Assembly: GCF_016135805.1 (NCBI RefSeq)
Contig: NZ_JADWOX010000006.1
Location: forward strand, 1-64,000
Direction: 5' to 3'
DNA length: 64,000 nt
From: Caulobacter hibisci
GTDB taxonomy: Bacteria > Pseudomonadota > Alphaproteobacteria > Caulobacterales > Caulobacteraceae
Position 1 is the first letter of the stretch. Every line of letters begins with the position of its first letter. A model generated the notes under the pieces. That model was not told the origin of the DNA. It did no database searches and worked only from the letters and a program-made list of their open reading frames with translations. The position numbers and the translations under genes are program-made. Below, in pieces: positions 20,780-28,767 of this stretch.

Positions 20780-21001
20780 CTATCGGGGCAGGATGCGCGT
20801 GGCCAGGGGGGGGCGGCGGGCGACGGAGGTCGCCGTCCACACCAGCACGGCCGTGGAAAGCAGGACGCCCGTCACCAGCCCGCCGATGGCCAGGATGCCC
20901 TTTGGGGTCAGCCGCACCTCGGCCCGGAATCCGACGGGTCCGCCTTTGAACTCGAGCGTGGCGGTCTGGTCTCCGTTGGCGGCGCTCGCGGCGTCGATCA
21001 T
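20780..21001 (-). CDS. Small single-pass membrane protein (73 aa)
   Basis: A soluble N-terminal half (ATLEFKGGPVGFRAEVRLTP) precedes one hydrophobic helix (GILAIGGLVTGVLLSTAVLV) and a basic tail. A very good AAGGAGGC lies 3-10 bases before the ATG at 21001, which decides this start over the in-frame one at 21061. No family recognised. Confidence 0.65.
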   Translation of the reverse strand: MIDAASAANGDQTATLEFKGGPVGFRAEVRLTPKGILAIGGLVTGVLLSTAVLVWTATSVARRPPLATRILPR

Positions 21002-21072
21002 GGGGCCTCCTTGGTGATGTGAAAAATGCCATCGGCGCCTAGGCGGTTCCGCGAGCTCCAACTGGGCGCCTT

Positions 21073-21430
21073 ATGCTGCTGGACCATCCGCTATTTAGGT
21101 TCAGGGCGCTCGCCATGGGCGTTGGAGAGCTCTTGGGCGACAAGATGAGATCGGCGCCCGACCGGACGGTTTTTCTCGGCCTCCTGGCCCGGGTGATGAG
21201 CGCCGGGATCGCCGGCGGCGCCCTGGCGCCCCGGGGCAAGGAAAAGATCGGCGCGGCGGTGCGGTCGCGACCGCCGTCCCCTGGCCTACCTCACGCTGGC
21301 CGGCCCCAAGCGCGCCATGGCCAGGTTTGGGCAGACGCCCAGTCTGGTCGAGGGCGCGCTGGTCGTCGCCGGGCGCACAGGCTTGGCGACGCTGGCCCTT
21401 TTCCTCGCGGTCGTGAGGCGCCAACGCGAC
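21073..21430 (+). pseudogene. Frameshifted membrane-protein gene (DUF4126-like)
   Basis: The first frame reads MLLDHPLFRFRALAMGVGEL, then LGDKMRSAPDRTVFLGLLAR and VMSAGIAGGALAPRG up to about 21260. Homology-like sequence then continues in another frame as AYLTLAGPKRAMARFGQTPS and VEGALVVAGRTGLATLALFL. The order (E-L-x-x-DK-x-P-x-RT, a Gly/Ala-rich span, R-P-x-x-VE-x-ALVVAG) fits one small integral membrane protein of a DUF4126-like type. The break near 21255-21275 lies in a GC-rich CGGTCGCGACCG sequence where bases could also have been missed in sequencing. Confidence 0.5.
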
Positions 21431-21451
21431 GGGTTGGGCGTTGGACACGAC

Positions 21452-21862
21452 ATGTCAGAGCCTTTCCTCCGCGCGGGCGGTTGCGCCTGTGGCGCGGTTC
21501 GCTTCACCACCACGGGCCGCCCCAGGCGCGGGGGCCTTTGCCACTGCCTGACCTGCCGCAAGGCCCATGCCTCGGCTTTCAATCCGTTCGTCGTGTTCGC
21601 GCCCGCCAGCGTGGAGGTGGTCGGCAAGGTCACGGCGTGGGAGAGCTCGCTCGGCTATCTGCGCTACTTCTGCGGCCTGTGTGGCGCGCGGGTGTTCGCC
21701 GAGAATCGTGACGAAAGCGGCGACACGGAGTACGAGCTGTCCCTAGGCAGCTTCGATGAGCCGGGCTGGTTCACGCCCGAGTACGAAAGCTGGACGATCC
21801 GCCGCGAGCCCTGGCTCAGGCCGATGGACGTTCCGCAGAACCGGCGCGAGCGGCGCGACTGA
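21452..21862 (+). CDS. GFA / CENP-V family zinc-binding protein
   Basis: 136 residues from the ATG at 21452. The zinc-site cysteines are in the usual order: GGCACGAVRF, LCHCLTCRKAH and FCGLCGARVF, followed by the typical FDEPGWFTPEYESWTIRREPW. Members are annotated as glutathione-dependent formaldehyde-activating enzymes, but most have no proven reaction. It is cytoplasmic with no signal peptide. It follows the broken membrane-protein gene and shows no clear operon partner. Confidence 0.85.
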   Translation: MSEPFLRAGGCACGAVRFTTTGRPRRGGLCHCLTCRKAHASAFNPFVVFAPASVEVVGKVTAWESSLGYLRYFCGLCGARVFAENRDESGDTEYELSLGSFDEPGWFTPEYESWTIRREPWLRPMDVPQNRRERRD

Positions 21863-22017
21863 CCATGTTCGCCCGATGCGCCTGCGAGGCTGCTCGCAGA
21901 GCCGGTCGCCTCGAGCGGCCCAGCAGATAAGGGGGGTGGTTTGCGGCCCTTGGCCAAGGAACGTTGCTGGCTCCCGCGCCGTTCAAGCCACGTTCCAATT
22001 CCTCGGAGAGACGCCTC

Positions 22018-22623
22018 ATGGCCCGACACACTCTTCTGGCGGTCGCCGCGCTTTCGGCCCTGTCGCTCGTCGCCTGCCAAAAAAAGGACGCCGCGCCGGC
22101 CGCGACCGATCCGGGCACGTCCAACGCCACCGTGAACGCCGCCCAGGACGCGACTTCGACGGCGGTCGGCGTGGCGTCGGCGGTGACCGGGCCGGTTTCC
22201 ACTGACGCCTTCGTGGCCAACGCCGCGATCAGCGACATGTATGAGATCCAGGCGGGCCAGATCGCTCAGACCAAGGGCCAGTCGGCGGCGGTAAAGGCGT
22301 TCGGCAAGCAGATGGTCACCGATCACACCGCGCTTTCCAACGCCATGAAGCCGCTGATCATCGCCGCCGGCAAGACCGCGCCCACGGGCCTGGACGAGCG
22401 TCGCAAGGGCTTGATTGACAACCTCAACGCCGCCACGCCCGCCGATTTCGACAAGGCCTACATCGCCCAGCAGGAAGCCGCCCATAACGAGGCCCTGACC
22501 CTGATGCAGGGCTATGCCGACCATGGAGACGACGCGGGCCTGAAGGGCGGCGCCGCGAAAGCCCTCCCCAAGATCAAGGCGCACCTCGAACACGTCCAGG
22601 CCCTGGCCTCGGGCGCTCATTGA
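22018..22623 (+). CDS. DUF4142 family lipoprotein
   Basis: 201 residues. Signal peptide MARHTLLAVAALSALSLVAC with lipobox LVAC, then an Ala/Thr-rich linker (to about 60) and a helical ferritin-like DUF4142 domain containing YEIQAGQIAQ, VKAFGKQMVTDHTALSNAM and HNEALTLMQGYA. The ATG at 22018 has GGAGAG 7 bases upstream. DUF4142 proteins are periplasmic or outer-membrane anchored and often stress related; no activity is established. The DUF3597 gene follows after 24 bases. Confidence 0.88.
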   Translation: MARHTLLAVAALSALSLVACQKKDAAPAATDPGTSNATVNAAQDATSTAVGVASAVTGPVSTDAFVANAAISDMYEIQAGQIAQTKGQSAAVKAFGKQMVTDHTALSNAMKPLIIAAGKTAPTGLDERRKGLIDNLNAATPADFDKAYIAQQEAAHNEALTLMQGYADHGDDAGLKGGAAKALPKIKAHLEHVQALASGAH

Positions 22624-22647
22624 TCCTCATCTGATAAGGAGCGCCGG

Positions 22648-23046
22648 ATGAGTTTCTTTTCCAAGATCGTCGACAGGATCTTCCACCACGACAAGGCTGA
22701 GCGCGCCGCGCCGGCGCCGCAGGCCGCGCCGGCCGCAACCGCGCCGCCAGCCACACCCGCGGCGACTGCGCCGGTCCCCGCGCCTGGCCCGGTCGACGTC
22801 GAGGCCGTCCTAGTGTCCATGGCCGAGATCGAAGGCGGCGGCGGCAACTGGCGCACGTCGATCGTCGATCTGCTGAAGCTTCTAAAGCTGGATTCCAGCC
22901 TGGACGCCCGAAAGGGGCTGGCCGATGAACTGGGCGTGCATGCCGGTGAGCCCGGCAGCGCTGAACAGAACATCGCGTTGCACAAGGCCGTGATGAGAAA
23001 GCTAGCGGAAAACGGCGGCCAAGTCCCCGAAAGCCTTTATCGATGA
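22648..23046 (+). CDS. DUF3597 family protein
   Basis: 132 residues: MSFFSKIVDRIFHHDK, an Ala/Pro linker at about 20-50, and the conserved C-terminal region NWRTSIVDLLKLLKLDSSLD, then ARKGLADELG and HKAVMRKLAENGG. This is the DUF3597 layout; the C-terminal part resembles LysM-adjacent helical modules, with unknown role. Probably in one transcript with the DUF4142 gene; TAAGGAG precedes the ATG. Confidence 0.88.
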   Translation: MSFFSKIVDRIFHHDKAERAAPAPQAAPAATAPPATPAATAPVPAPGPVDVEAVLVSMAEIEGGGGNWRTSIVDLLKLLKLDSSLDARKGLADELGVHAGEPGSAEQNIALHKAVMRKLAENGGQVPESLYR

Positions 23047-23119
23047 GCCCGCGCGCCGGTCCGTCCGCGGGCCGGCGCGACCGCGCCCGCGCCGGCCAGG
23101 GCTCCGTGGGGTCTGAATC

Positions 23120-24016
23120 ATGACGCCCCAAGCGGCCGCCGTCGGCGTCGCCGGGGGGCTCCTTTCGCGACATGGCCGCCCTTACGCGCGCCGGTTCGTC
23201 GAGGTCGATGGCGGCCCGATCGCCTATGTCGAACTCGGCGGCGGCGAGCGTGTGGTCGTGCTCGTGCATGGGGTCCTGACCGCCGCGGACGACATGCTGC
23301 TGGCGCTGGCGCACGCCCTGGTCGATTGCCGGATCATCGCCTTCGACCGGCCAGGCTTTGGTCAGAGCCCCAGGCGCACCGCAGCGGATAGCGGCGTCCT
23401 GCGCCAGGCTCGGCGACTGACCCAGGCGCTTGATCGCCTTGACGTCGCCTCCGCTGTTCTAGTTGGGCACTCCTTCGGAGGCCCCGTCGCCCTGGCCATG
23501 GCCATGGCCGCGCCTGATCGCGTGGCCGGGCTCGTTTTGCTGGCCCCGCTCGTGATGCCCGAACCGCGATTGGAGCAACTTGTGTTCGGACCCCGCGGGC
23601 TGCCGGTGCTGGGCGGTTGGATCTCCGGCTGGTCACACCAAGCCGTAGATAAAGCTCTCCTGCCGCTGCTCTGGCGGGCGATGTTCCTCCCGCAGAGCAT
23701 GCCTGCGCGCGTCGAGGACGCCTTTCCGTTCAGTTGGGCGGGGGACCCCGGCGCGACGCGCCGGGTGGGTGAGGACAGCCTTTCGGTCGGGCCCGATCTG
23801 CTGGCCCTGCTGGCGCGCGCGCCGATGCTGCAGACACGCCTGCATGTCCTTGGCGGATCGGCCGATCTCGTCGTCAATAATCTGCTGCACGGCCAGATGC
23901 TGGCGGCGCTCGCGCCCAATGGGCAGTTCAGCCTTGTGACGGGCGTCGGCCACATGATCCACCATGCGCGGCCGGGGGCCGTCGCGGCCGCGATCGAGGC
24001 GTATACGGCGCCCTAG
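23120..24016 (+). CDS. Alpha/beta hydrolase
   Basis: 298 residues with an alpha/beta hydrolase fold. The oxyanion region is LVHGVLTAADDM, the nucleophile elbow is LVGHSFGGPVALAM, and the catalytic His is in GVGHMIHHARP near the C-terminus. The acid is probably the Asp in GGSADLVV. The cap region contains FPFSWAGDPG. No signal peptide. The substrate is not predictable. Confidence 0.85.
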   Translation: MTPQAAAVGVAGGLLSRHGRPYARRFVEVDGGPIAYVELGGGERVVVLVHGVLTAADDMLLALAHALVDCRIIAFDRPGFGQSPRRTAADSGVLRQARRLTQALDRLDVASAVLVGHSFGGPVALAMAMAAPDRVAGLVLLAPLVMPEPRLEQLVFGPRGLPVLGGWISGWSHQAVDKALLPLLWRAMFLPQSMPARVEDAFPFSWAGDPGATRRVGEDSLSVGPDLLALLARAPMLQTRLHVLGGSADLVVNNLLHGQMLAALAPNGQFSLVTGVGHMIHHARPGAVAAAIEAYTAP

Positions 24017-24108
24017 CGACAACGGCGGCTTAGGTGTTTCGGCGAAAGGCGAGGTCCACCGAAGATCTTGTTGTCGCGTCCGCGGTCCCCTGCTCGATGT
24101 CTCGAACG

Positions 24109-24474
24109 TCACCTGGCGTCGGGTAAGAGCGTCACGGCGTCGGTCATATGCTGGAGGCTGTATGGCTTTTGCAAATACCTGCCGTTGACGGGCAACGGCT
24201 CCGCTAGCCCAGCTCCCGACGTGATGACCAGGCGGATCGCCGGCCACTGCCGGTGAACTAGACGCGCCAAGCCGAGGCCGTCGAAAGGTCCAGGCATATC
24301 GATGTCGGTGAACACCACGCCAACGTCAGAGCGACCGCGGAGCACCTCCATGGCTTCCTGAGCGTTGGCGGCTTGCAAGACGGCGGCGCCGACCTCTTCC
24401 AGGGCCGCCAGAGCTAGCTCCCGGACGAGCGGTTCGTCCTCGACGATCAAGACGACAGGGATGCGGGCGGCCAT
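24109..24474 (-). CDS. Stand-alone response-regulator receiver protein
   Basis: 121 residues, a single receiver domain with no output domain: acidic pair VEDEP, phosphoacceptor Asp in VVFTDIDMPG, the switch residue in VITSG, and the conserved Lys in YLQKPYS. The ATG at 24474 is used; an in-frame TTG at 24483 is the alternative. No kinase lies next to it. Single-domain receivers of this kind in alphaproteobacteria often work as phosphorelay shuttles or with hybrid kinases. The 197 bases upstream (24484-24680) show no gene. Confidence 0.88.
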   Translation of the reverse strand: MAARIPVVLIVEDEPLVRELALAALEEVGAAVLQAANAQEAMEVLRGRSDVGVVFTDIDMPGPFDGLGLARLVHRQWPAIRLVITSGAGLAEPLPVNGRYLQKPYSLQHMTDAVTLLPDAR

Positions 24475-24680
24475 GCAGATCAAACCGCGTGCTGCTTACG
24501 TCTGTTCCGGCGCGAAACGTTGTTTTTCAGAGGGTTGTAGGGCGCCGCCGGACTCTGGCCCAAGGCTCGACGCCGAGCTGACGGCCCTGCTGGCCGAGCC
24601 CTGATCCAGGCTGGAGGGGCGCCAGGTCTCGCGTCGGCAAATGGATCCTTCCACCGCCTTTTTGGACGATGACTTGCGTC

Positions 24681-24977
24681 CTATGCCTTCCGCGCTCCGG
24701 TGAGGGGGGACGTCCCCAGGGTGCTCGTAACGGCGCCGCTGATAGTGTCACCGCTTACGGAAGCTTCGAATTTCAGCGTCATCGGCATGGGGATCATGGG
24801 CTGGAGGATCCAGGTCAGCTTTTCTCCATCGACCAGGCCTTCCTTGAGGGGCGTGGAGCCGAACTGATTCAACAGTTCGCCGCTCAGGGTCTGACCGTCC
24901 GTCGCCAAGCTCAGAACCGATTTCTGCACCCCCATGGGCGTGTCCACGGCGATATCCCACTGACCGGCGATCGACAT
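24681..24977 (-). CDS. Conserved hypothetical beta-rich protein
   Basis: 98 residues: MSIAGQWDIAVDTPMGVQKS, then alternating strands with GELLNQFG, LVDGEKLTW, PMPMTLKFEASVSGDTISG. This is a small all-beta family with the repeated motif G-x-W-x-x-x-x-x-TPMG and PMTLxF, unannotated in function. No signal peptide. The ATG at 24977 follows GGAGAG. Confidence 0.75.
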   Translation of the reverse strand: MSIAGQWDIAVDTPMGVQKSVLSLATDGQTLSGELLNQFGSTPLKEGLVDGEKLTWILQPMIPMPMTLKFEASVSGDTISGAVTSTLGTSPLTGARKA

Positions 24978-25125
24978 TCAAACTCTCCATTCCGTCGGCC
25001 CCCTGGGTACGCCGCAGGCTTGCCCTGTCGGCAATGAAATCGGCTGATGGCGCCATAAGCCCAACCTATTTGGCGGCGCCCCGCGACCCGGCTCAGCTTG
25101 AGCGCCCGTAAGCTCCGGAGGCGCC

Positions 25126-25458
25126 ATGGCCGTTCAGAACATCATTCCCGTCCTCGCCACGACAGATTTGGCCAAGGCCGTCGACCTATGGACCGCGCTG
25201 CTGGGCGCCAAGCCGACCTTTGTCGATGGCGACCGGTGGGCGCAGTTCGATGTGGCGGGAAAGCGTCTGGCCTTGGCGGGATCGGACCGGATGAGCGACG
25301 TCGACGGGGTCATGATCAAGGTCGATGATCTCGACGCGGCTGTCGCGCGGCTGCTCGCGATGGGGTTCGAGGTCGATCCGATCGAACGGGGCGCGCACGA
25401 GCGGCGGTGCCTGGTCTTGGTCCAAGGCGCGTCGGTCGTGCTCTACGGGCCGCTGTGA
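25126..25458 (+). CDS. VOC (glyoxalase-fold) protein
   Basis: 110 residues forming one VOC module: IIPVLATTDLAKAVDLWTAL at the start, GDRWAQFDVAGKRLALAG, then the second beta-alpha-beta unit DLDAAVARLLAMGFEVDPIE and a final strand SVVLYGPL. The first metal position, usually His in this fold, is Pro in PVLAT, so it may bind no metal or act as a binding protein. GGAGGC precedes the ATG. Confidence 0.75.
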   Translation: MAVQNIIPVLATTDLAKAVDLWTALLGAKPTFVDGDRWAQFDVAGKRLALAGSDRMSDVDGVMIKVDDLDAAVARLLAMGFEVDPIERGAHERRCLVLVQGASVVLYGPL

Positions 25459-25640
25459 TTGGCCCCGTCGTTTATGCGGCTATTGGCCGATTTCATTCGG
25501 TCCAGGCCCCTTCGGCGACCTAGCTTGTTCCTAACGACAACAGAACGACTGGCGCGGGCGTCGAGCTGCCTCCCCGGCTTGACGCCGCCTTCGTCGTCTG
25601 GCGACGCCACCCCTGATCGGAAGATCTAGGTTCTACTCGA

Positions 25641-25674
25641 GGGCGCCGTTTCGGGGGGAACGGCGCCCTTCCTC
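25641..25674 (+). terminator. Intrinsic terminator
   Basis: 10-base-pair stem GGGCGCCGTT (25641-25650) with AACGGCGCCC (25659-25668), followed by TTCCTCTTTT. It ends either the VOC transcript 180 bases upstream or an unannotated small RNA. Confidence 0.75.
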
Positions 25675-25712
25675 TTTTGATGCGTCATCGGCTCAGGCCG
25701 GAGACATTGGCT

Positions 25713-25734
25713 CGGTTTATGACCCCATTACCCG
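25713..25734 (+). promoter_or_regulatory. Putative LysR operator, site A
   Basis: CGGTTTAT-GACCCC-ATTACCCG: an imperfect dyad about 92 bases before the LLM monooxygenase ATG. It shares spacing and the CCCC centre with sites at 28746, 29836 and 33744. Confidence 0.55.
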
Positions 25735-25818
25735 AAGCAATTTCCGCCCGGGGCGCCCGACCGTTAAGCCGCCAAGGTGATGGCCGCACGGCCAATAAGC
25801 GTCCTCGGGGAGGTACTG

Positions 25819-26958
25819 ATGTATGTTTCGGTGTTTATGGGTCCGTTCGCGCGCGGGCCCGGCGAGGACATTCCGCTGATCGATCTGTGCCTGGAGCAGG
25901 CGGCCCAGGCCGACAAGGCCGGCTTCGCCATGGTCACTTTCGGCGAGCAGCACTTCAACAACTACGAACCCTACTGCAATCCGTTCATGATGGGCGCGCG
26001 TCTCGCGCCGGAATTGAAGCGGGCCTATTTCGGCACCACGATCTGCCCCTTGCCGCTGCAGAACCCGCTGCGCCTGGCCGAGAACGCCAACATCCTGGAC
26101 GTTCTGATGCGCGGAAAGTTCATCCTGGGCCTGTCGGCCGGCCGCGTCGGCTTCACGCCTGATTTCGAAAACTTCGGCCTCGACCCCAAGGACCGCGACC
26201 AGATCTTCGCCACCAAGTACGACGCCCTCAAGCAGATCTGGGCTCACAAGTACGGCGATCCGCCGCTGGCCTTCGATACGCCGTGGTTCAAGGGCCAGCT
26301 CTTTGGCCGGATGATGCCGATGAGCTTCCGGACGGGCCGTCCGCTGCACGCCATCGGCACCAACACCGACGCGACGATCAAGCTGATCGCGGCCAGCGGC
26401 ACGCCGGTGTTCCTGGGGCCGTGCCAATTGAAGGATGCGGCGCGCAAGTTCGCCCTCTACCGCCAGGCCGCCGCCGAGGCCGGCTATGACGCGGCGACCA
26501 TCGAGGATCTGATCAACCGCTCGATCGTCCTGCACCACGTGATCGTCGGCGAGACCGACGCCGAGGCCTGGGAGCGGACCGAGATCATGATGGGCATGAA
26601 CCCGCTGATGAACCGCCGCGACGATAGCCGCTCGCTGCGCCAGATCAGCGAGGCTGACGAGACCGATCCGAATCTCAGCGAGGTCGAGCGCAAGAACACC
26701 GAATATGTGAAGAGCTGGGTCATCGCCGGCTCGCCCGAGACCGTGGCGCGCCAGATCCTCGCGCATGGCGAAGCGGGCGTGCCGCACGTCCATACCCGCT
26801 TCACGGTCGGCGCCTACAACCCCGATCACATCCGCGCCTCCTTCACGCTGTTCAATGAAGAGGTGATGCCGCGGCTGTCGCCCAAGCAGTTCGCCGCGCC
26901 GACGGGCGAAGGCGTTCGCGAAGAGTACCGCGCCGCCGTGGCCGGCGAGGTCGCCTGA
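25819..26958 (+). CDS. LLM-class flavin-dependent monooxygenase
   Basis: 379 residues, a bacterial-luciferase-like (LLM) TIM barrel. Visible features: FMGPFARGP near the N-terminus, CLEQAAQADKAGFAMVTFGEQHF, LSAGRVGFTPDFENFG, and GSPETVARQILAHGEAGVPH near the end. LLM enzymes use reduced flavin supplied by a separate reductase to oxygenate organic substrates. The ATG at 25819 follows GGGGAGG. It overlaps the nitroreductase gene by one base (TGATG), and a flavin reductase gene at 33824 shares its putative operator, so either could supply reduced flavin. The substrate is unknown. Confidence 0.9.
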   Translation: MYVSVFMGPFARGPGEDIPLIDLCLEQAAQADKAGFAMVTFGEQHFNNYEPYCNPFMMGARLAPELKRAYFGTTICPLPLQNPLRLAENANILDVLMRGKFILGLSAGRVGFTPDFENFGLDPKDRDQIFATKYDALKQIWAHKYGDPPLAFDTPWFKGQLFGRMMPMSFRTGRPLHAIGTNTDATIKLIAASGTPVFLGPCQLKDAARKFALYRQAAAEAGYDAATIEDLINRSIVLHHVIVGETDAEAWERTEIMMGMNPLMNRRDDSRSLRQISEADETDPNLSEVERKNTEYVKSWVIAGSPETVARQILAHGEAGVPHVHTRFTVGAYNPDHIRASFTLFNEEVMPRLSPKQFAAPTGEGVREEYRAAVAGEVA

Positions 26959-27560
26959 TGGCCGTCGGGGATCACCGACGTGCCGATCATCCGATCGATC
27001 CGCAGTTCCTGGAGCGTTGGTCGCCGCGCGCCTTCAGCGATGCGCCCCTGTCGCCGGACCAACTCCTCATCCTGTTGGAGGCCGCCCGCTGGGCGCCATC
27101 GGCGTTCAACAGCCAGCCCTGGCGGTTCGTCTACGCCTTCCGCGACGGGCCCGGCTGGCCGGCGCTGCTGGACGCGCTGGTGCCGTTCAACCGCCAATGG
27201 GCGGGCCGGGCGGGAGCGCTTGTGGCGGTCGCCTCGAAGACGACGATGCTGCGTCCAGGCCAGTCCGCGGCCGAGCCGTCCCACAGCCATTCCTTCGACG
27301 CCGGCGCGGCCTGGGGCTATCTGGCCCTCCAGGCCGCCCGGCTAGGCCTGGCCGCCCACGCCATGACCGGCGTCGATTTCCAGGCCGCCGGCTCGGCCAT
27401 CGGGCTTCCGGCCGACCATCGACTGGAAGCGGTCGTGGCGATCGGCGCCGCGGGCGAGGCTCAGGACCTGCCGGACTTCCTGCAGGCCCGCGAGGCACCA
27501 AGCCCGCGCGCGCCGCTGGCGACCTTCGCGTTCGAGACCCGTTTTCCTCCGGACGAATAG
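26958..27560 (+). CDS. Nitroreductase family FMN oxidoreductase
   Basis: 200 residues. The FMN-binding signature is RWSPRAFSDAPLSPDQLLIL and ARWAPSAFNSQPWRFVYA; the C-terminal half has GAAWGYLALQAARLGLAAHAM and VVAIGAAGEA. Such enzymes reduce flavins, quinones or nitro groups with NAD(P)H. Because the start overlaps the LLM stop, the simplest guess is that it supplies reduced flavin to, or acts after, the LLM monooxygenase. Confidence 0.9.
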   Translation: MAVGDHRRADHPIDPQFLERWSPRAFSDAPLSPDQLLILLEAARWAPSAFNSQPWRFVYAFRDGPGWPALLDALVPFNRQWAGRAGALVAVASKTTMLRPGQSAAEPSHSHSFDAGAAWGYLALQAARLGLAAHAMTGVDFQAAGSAIGLPADHRLEAVVAIGAAGEAQDLPDFLQAREAPSPRAPLATFAFETRFPPDE

Positions 27561-27590
27561 GAAGGGGGCTGGGACAACCCGGAACTGAAA

Positions 27591-27617
27591 AAGGCCCCGC
27601 GAAGCTCGCGGGGCCTT
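27591..27617. terminator. Bidirectional terminator between convergent genes
   Basis: 12-base-pair stem (27591-27602 with 27606-27617) with flanking A and T runs on both sides, placed between the nitroreductase gene and the leftward amidohydrolase gene. Confidence 0.85.
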
Positions 27618-27639
27618 TCTTGTTGTCGGTCCCGCCGGT

Positions 27640-28623
27640 TCAGAACGGTTTCAGCTGCAGCAGCTTCTGGGCGTTCTCGTCGAGGATGGCGGTCTTTTCG
27701 GCGTCGGTCAGGTAGGGGTCGTTCTTGATGTAGGCGACCGCTTCGGTCAGCGAGGCGAAGATTTCGTCCGAGCCCAGCACCAGGCGATCGACCCCGTAGC
27801 TTTCCTTGACCAGCAGCATGGCGTGAGGAACATCCTGCACCGAGGTGTCGTACCAGAACCTCTTGTAGGCGCTCATCGGGTCGGCATGGTCCAGCGGCAG
27901 CTTCTTGACCCAGCCGAAGAAGCCAGCGCCGACCGCGTCGGTGGCGGTCATGTCCAGACCCCGGCGCAGGTTCTTCTCCAGCCGCGACCACATGAACGGC
28001 AGGTAGCCGCCGCAGACGGCGAACACGAACTTGATGTTGGGGTAGCGAGACTGGACGCCCGAATAGATCAGCCGCGTGGCGGCCGTCGAGGTCTGCAGCG
28101 GGCTGCCATAGGCGGTGTGCAGCCCATACTCCTTGAGGCCGAAGTGGCAACACGAGTGCTGGCCGACCGGGTGGACGTAGGCGACGGCCGAGCGCTTGTC
28201 GAGTTCGGCCCAGAAAGGCTCGAAGTCGGGATCGTCCAGGGGCCGCCCCTGGTAGAAGCAGGGGAAGGCCAGGCCCGCGAACTTCAGCTCGTCCAGGCAG
28301 TAGATCGCTTCTTTGATGGCCTCGTCGACATAGGGCAGGGGCAGCCAGCCGAACGATCGGAAGCGGCCGTTGTGCTCGATCTCTAGCGCCTTGTAGCGGT
28401 CGTTGATGTAGCGGGCGGCCTTGGCGGCCTTCTCCGGATCCGGAATCTGGGTGTCCAGGCCCACCGCGCTCAGGACCTGGGCGTCGACCTGGTTCTCGTC
28501 CAGCGTGGCCAGGCGACGCGAGACGTCCGCGGCCTGTCCGAAGCCGCGCACCGGCAGGCCCAGATCGGCGAGATACTCGACGTAGTCGGTGGGAAAGAAG
28601 TGGGCGTGGACGTCGATGCGCAT
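27640..28623 (-). CDS. ACMSD-like amidohydrolase (amidohydrolase 2 family), altered active site
   Basis: 327 residues with the TIM-barrel layout of 2-amino-3-carboxymuconate-semialdehyde decarboxylase and gamma-resorcylate decarboxylase. Metal ligands H6 and H8 are in VHAHFF, H151 is in AYVHPVGQH, and D286 is in LVLGSDEIF. The catalytic His expected before GG in this family (as in AHGGG) is replaced: the sequence is FAVCGGYLPF, residues 201-210. It could be a hydrolase or decarboxylase with altered mechanism. It stands alone, leftward, with an operator-like site about 130 bases upstream shared with the LLM, TonB-receptor and flavin-reductase genes, suggesting a role in the same catabolic route. 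Confidence 0.88.
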   Translation of the reverse strand: MRIDVHAHFFPTDYVEYLADLGLPVRGFGQAADVSRRLATLDENQVDAQVLSAVGLDTQIPDPEKAAKAARYINDRYKALEIEHNGRFRSFGWLPLPYVDEAIKEAIYCLDELKFAGLAFPCFYQGRPLDDPDFEPFWAELDKRSAVAYVHPVGQHSCCHFGLKEYGLHTAYGSPLQTSTAATRLIYSGVQSRYPNIKFVFAVCGGYLPFMWSRLEKNLRRGLDMTATDAVGAGFFGWVKKLPLDHADPMSAYKRFWYDTSVQDVPHAMLLVKESYGVDRLVLGSDEIFASLTEAVAYIKNDPYLTDAEKTAILDENAQKLLQLKPF

Positions 28624-28745
28624 GGTTTCCTCCGGCGCGGACGCCGCAACGCCGCGCCATCATGTTTCTGATTGAGCGTCTGGCGCGCAGCCAGGAAGCC
28701 GAGCCGTTCTAGGAGGGGGAAAAGCAGGCGGACCAATGAATAAGG

Positions 28746-28761
28746 GGCATGCCCCCATCAG
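28746..28761 (+). promoter_or_regulatory. Putative LysR operator, site B
   Basis: GGCAT-GCCCCC-ATCAG. The 12 bases ATGCCCCCATCA are identical to site D at 33744-33759. It lies about 130 bases before the amidohydrolase ATG. This copy lacks the TTTAT left arm. Confidence 0.45.
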
Positions 28762-28767
28762 CCGTTT

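Larger units (their letters stand above)
25459..25818. other. 360-base intergenic region before the LLM monooxygenase gene
   Basis: It contains no supportable gene. It holds an intrinsic terminator at 25641-25674, one copy of the recurrent TTTAT-N6-AT operator at 25713-25734 and the ribosome site GGGGAGG (25807-25813). Bases 25540-25640 could belong to a small RNA ending at the terminator, with a short GATC-GGAA-GATC hairpin near 25614-25627, but that is speculative. Confidence 0.5.

Noticed and set aside
24365-24604. 79-codon rightward frame across the receiver gene start
   Set aside because: It runs antisense to the receiver domain and has no supporting features.
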